Shown here piece by piece: positions 11,246 through 12,829 of a stretch of DNA of 12,829 nt. The DNA lies in the NCBI GenBank assembly GCA_944385195.1, contig CALWWH010000114.1:1-12829 (forward strand), read 5' to 3'. The translations under genes were made by a program, and so were the position numbers. Origin of the DNA: an uncultured Oscillospiraceae bacterium (GTDB lineage: Bacteria > Bacillota > Clostridia > Oscillospirales > Oscillospiraceae). The notes under the pieces are model-generated. The model did no database searches and was not told the DNA's origin. It saw only the letters and a program-made list of their open reading frames with translations. How positions within the stretch are numbered: the first letter of the stretch is position 1; each line of letters opens with the position of its first letter.

Positions 11246-12628
11246 TCAATCCACAATTTTTGGACAAACCTGCGTGATACTGCCCGCGCCAATGGTGAGC
11301 ACCACATCGTCTGCGGTGACATTGGCTTTCAAAGCGGCGGCCAGGTCATCCAGGGTGGGGCAGAACTGCGCGCCTTCGATGCGGTCTGCCAGGGCTTTGG
11401 CGCTGATATTTAGGGTGTTTTTCTCTCGGGCGGCGTAGATCTCGGTCAGGTAGACCTGATCTGCCAGCTGCAGCTCCCGGACGAAGTCGTCAAAGAAAGC
11501 CTGGGTCCGTGTGTAGGTGTGCGGCTGGAAGGCTGCCACGACACGCTTGCCGGGCGCTTTCTCACGGATGGAGCTGAGCAAGGCGTGAAGCTCGCTGGGG
11601 TGGTGGTCATAGTTGTCGTAGACGGTCGCACCGTTGCAGAGTCCCTTGTACTCCATGCGGCGGCCGACGCCGGCAAAGCCGCTCAGACCCGCGGCGACGG
11701 CCTCACCGGAGACGTCCAGCACCCAGGCGGCCGCCGCTGCGGCCAGGGCGTTGGTGCAGTTGTGACGGCCTACCAGCGGCAGATCCACATGGCAGTAGTA
11801 CGTGCCCTGCACGAGAATATCGAAGCTGGACCAGTGATTGGTAAAGTTGGTGGCGGTGATGTCGCAGCCCTCGCCCAGGCCAAAGGTCAGCACCCGGCGG
11901 TCGATGCCAGCGACGGTGTCCATGGCGTTGGCGTCATCGCCGCTGACGATCACCGTGCCGTCGGCGGGAGTCAGCTCTGCGAAGGCACGGAACGATTTTT
12001 TGATGTCGTCCAGATCCTTAAAAAAGTCAAGATGGTCGGCCTCGACATTTAAAATCACGGCTACGGTGGGGTAGAAGTTCAGAAAACTATTGCAGTACTC
12101 ACAGCTCTCCGCAATAATGACATCGCCCTGGCCAACCCGATGACCGGCGTTGAGCGCCGGAAGAAAGCCGCCAATCATGACGGTGGGGTCCCGCTGGGCC
12201 TCCAGGAAGATGTGAGTGGTCATAGAGGAGGTGGTCGTTTTGCCGTGGGTGCCGGCGATACAGATGGCGTTGGGATAGTTCTTCATCAGCTCGCCCCAAG
12301 ATTGCGCCCGCTCAAAGACGGGGATGCCTGCCTCATGAGCGGCAAGGATTTCGGGATTGTCATCGTGGACAGCGGCGGTGCGGATGACGAGGTCCGCGCC
12401 CTTGACCTGCTCGGCCCGGTGGCCGATGGCTACGGGGATACCGCCCTGCTCCAATCGATCGGTGACGGCGCTGCGCTGCTGGTCGGAGCCGGTGATGACC
12501 ATGCCCCTTCCCTGGAGCACCTGGCCTAGGGCAGACATGGATACGCCGCCAATGCCTACCAGATGGGCATGCTTGCCGGGGACGAGATATTCAGAAATCG
12601 GTTGTGTACCGGAAGTGCGTTCAGACAT
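11246..12628 (-). CDS. murC: UDP-N-acetylmuramate--L-alanine ligase
   Basis: MurC (460 residues) adds the first amino acid of the peptidoglycan stem peptide to UDP-MurNAc in the cytoplasm, using ATP. Three domains are seen: the UDP-binding Rossmann part (LVGIGGVSMSALG, 23-35), the central ATPase with P-loop GTHGKTTTSSM (126-136), E174 and NVEADHLD (194-201), and a C-terminal domain with the Arg/His-rich FQPHTYTRT. The family motif usually reading DDYxHHP is here D338-N-Y-D-H-H-P344, a variant. The ATG at 12628 was chosen because AGGAG lies 7 nt upstream; the ATG at 12634 is only 1 nt from it. Other mur genes are not adjacent. It has its own promoter between itself and the upstream membrane-protein gene. 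Confidence 0.95.
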   Translation of the reverse strand: MSERTSGTQPISEYLVPGKHAHLVGIGGVSMSALGQVLQGRGMVITGSDQQRSAVTDRLEQGGIPVAIGHRAEQVKGADLVIRTAAVHDDNPEILAAHEAGIPVFERAQSWGELMKNYPNAICIAGTHGKTTTSSMTTHIFLEAQRDPTVMIGGFLPALNAGHRVGQGDVIIAESCEYCNSFLNFYPTVAVILNVEADHLDFFKDLDDIKKSFRAFAELTPADGTVIVSGDDANAMDTVAGIDRRVLTFGLGEGCDITATNFTNHWSSFDILVQGTYYCHVDLPLVGRHNCTNALAAAAAAWVLDVSGEAVAAGLSGFAGVGRRMEYKGLCNGATVYDNYDHHPSELHALLSSIREKAPGKRVVAAFQPHTYTRTQAFFDDFVRELQLADQVYLTEIYAAREKNTLNISAKALADRIEGAQFCPTLDDLAAALKANVTADDVVLTIGAGSITQVCPKIVD

Positions 12629-12669
12629 ATGCATTCTCCTTACCGAAGACCTTGGCCTTCAATCGCGTT

Positions 12670-12698
12670 ATTATACCGCAATCTTATCACAAATACAA
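12670..12698 (-). promoter_or_regulatory. Sigma-A promoter of murC
   Basis: Read on the minus strand: -35 TTGTAT (12693-12698), a 17-nt spacer and -10 TATAAT (12670-12675). The predicted start is near 12663, about 35 nt before the murC start codon. Confidence 0.75.
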
Positions 12699-12720
12699 GG
12701 TCGAATCTGCGTTTTTTTGC

Positions 12721-12829
12721 TCACAGAAGCCCTAACTGCCGCAGGGTGAAGATGATGAGGAACAGGGTCAGCAGAGAGAACACGCTAGTCCAGACAACCA
12801 ACTGGCCCGCCAGCTGCTCGTCGTTGCCC
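12721..12829 (-). CDS. Partial membrane protein, probable AEC-family permease C-terminus
   Basis: The last 35 codons of a minus-strand gene that enters from the right edge. The peptide ends in one hydrophobic helix (VVWTSVFSLLTLFLIIFTL) and a short tail, RQLGLL. A GNDEQLAGQLVV lead into a final helix and a KxLG-type tail is typical of AEC (auxin efflux carrier) transporters, which export or import organic acids. The fragment is too short for a firm family call; another polytopic transporter is possible. It stops 22 nt before the murC -35 box. No terminator is visible between them, so read-through into murC may occur. Confidence 0.5.
   Translation of the reverse strand, partial: GNDEQLAGQLVVWTSVFSLLTLFLIIFTLRQLGLL

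Overview
The window looks like chromosomal DNA of a GC-rich, spore-forming anaerobic Firmicute, most likely class Clostridia in the Oscillospiraceae/Ruminococcaceae area. The pointers are Gram-positive-type genes (PerR-like regulator, Mini-III RNase, RqcH), strong GGAGG ribosome binding sites, sigma-A promoters, and a LysM-GH18 enzyme of the spore-cortex type. The genus is inferred from gene content and base composition; no database comparison was possible.

Layout, left to right. (1) Positions 1-33 hold a terminator hairpin for a gene outside the window. (2) A PerR-like Fur-family repressor (46-450, minus) has its own promoter and a perfect 8-3-8 palindromic operator. (3) Divergently, a tightly coupled operon encodes Mini-III RNase (mrnC), the NFACT protein RqcH and a Nudix hydrolase (624-3287, plus), with 11-nt and 1-nt overlaps. 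(4) Three genes on the same strand follow: a DUF4867 cupin-like protein, a URO-D-family protein and a SnoaL-like protein (3326-5437). They look like a small accessory metabolic cassette. (5) After a long hairpin comes a seven-TM protein with a degenerate GGDEF and an intact EAL domain (5549-7468, minus), a probable c-di-GMP phosphodiesterase. (6) A consensus promoter drives tRNA-Thr(TGT) and tRNA-Tyr(GTA), ending at an intrinsic terminator. (7) On the minus strand, a flavodoxin-fold protein with a C-terminal zinc ribbon is followed 14 nt later by a short-chain dehydrogenase (7937-9681). (8) A SleL/YaaH-like LysM-GH18 enzyme (9808-11085, plus) follows. (9) murC (11246-12628, minus) has its own promoter. 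(10) The right edge carries the C-terminal 35 codons of a membrane protein, probably an AEC-family permease.

The core genes (mrnC, rqcH, murC, tRNAs) are ordinary. The more interesting material is the pair of accessory redox/C1-type modules, DUF4867/URO-D/SnoaL and flavoprotein/SDR. They flank the EAL and tRNA region and together resemble parts of an anaerobic small-molecule conversion pathway with unknown substrate. Several start codons were reassigned from the ribosome binding sites (perR, the EAL gene, the flavoprotein, the LysM-GH18 gene and murC). All three convergent gene junctions carry long, almost perfect hairpins without a classical downstream U-tract on the plus strand. I found no CRISPR array, insertion sequence or clear attachment site.
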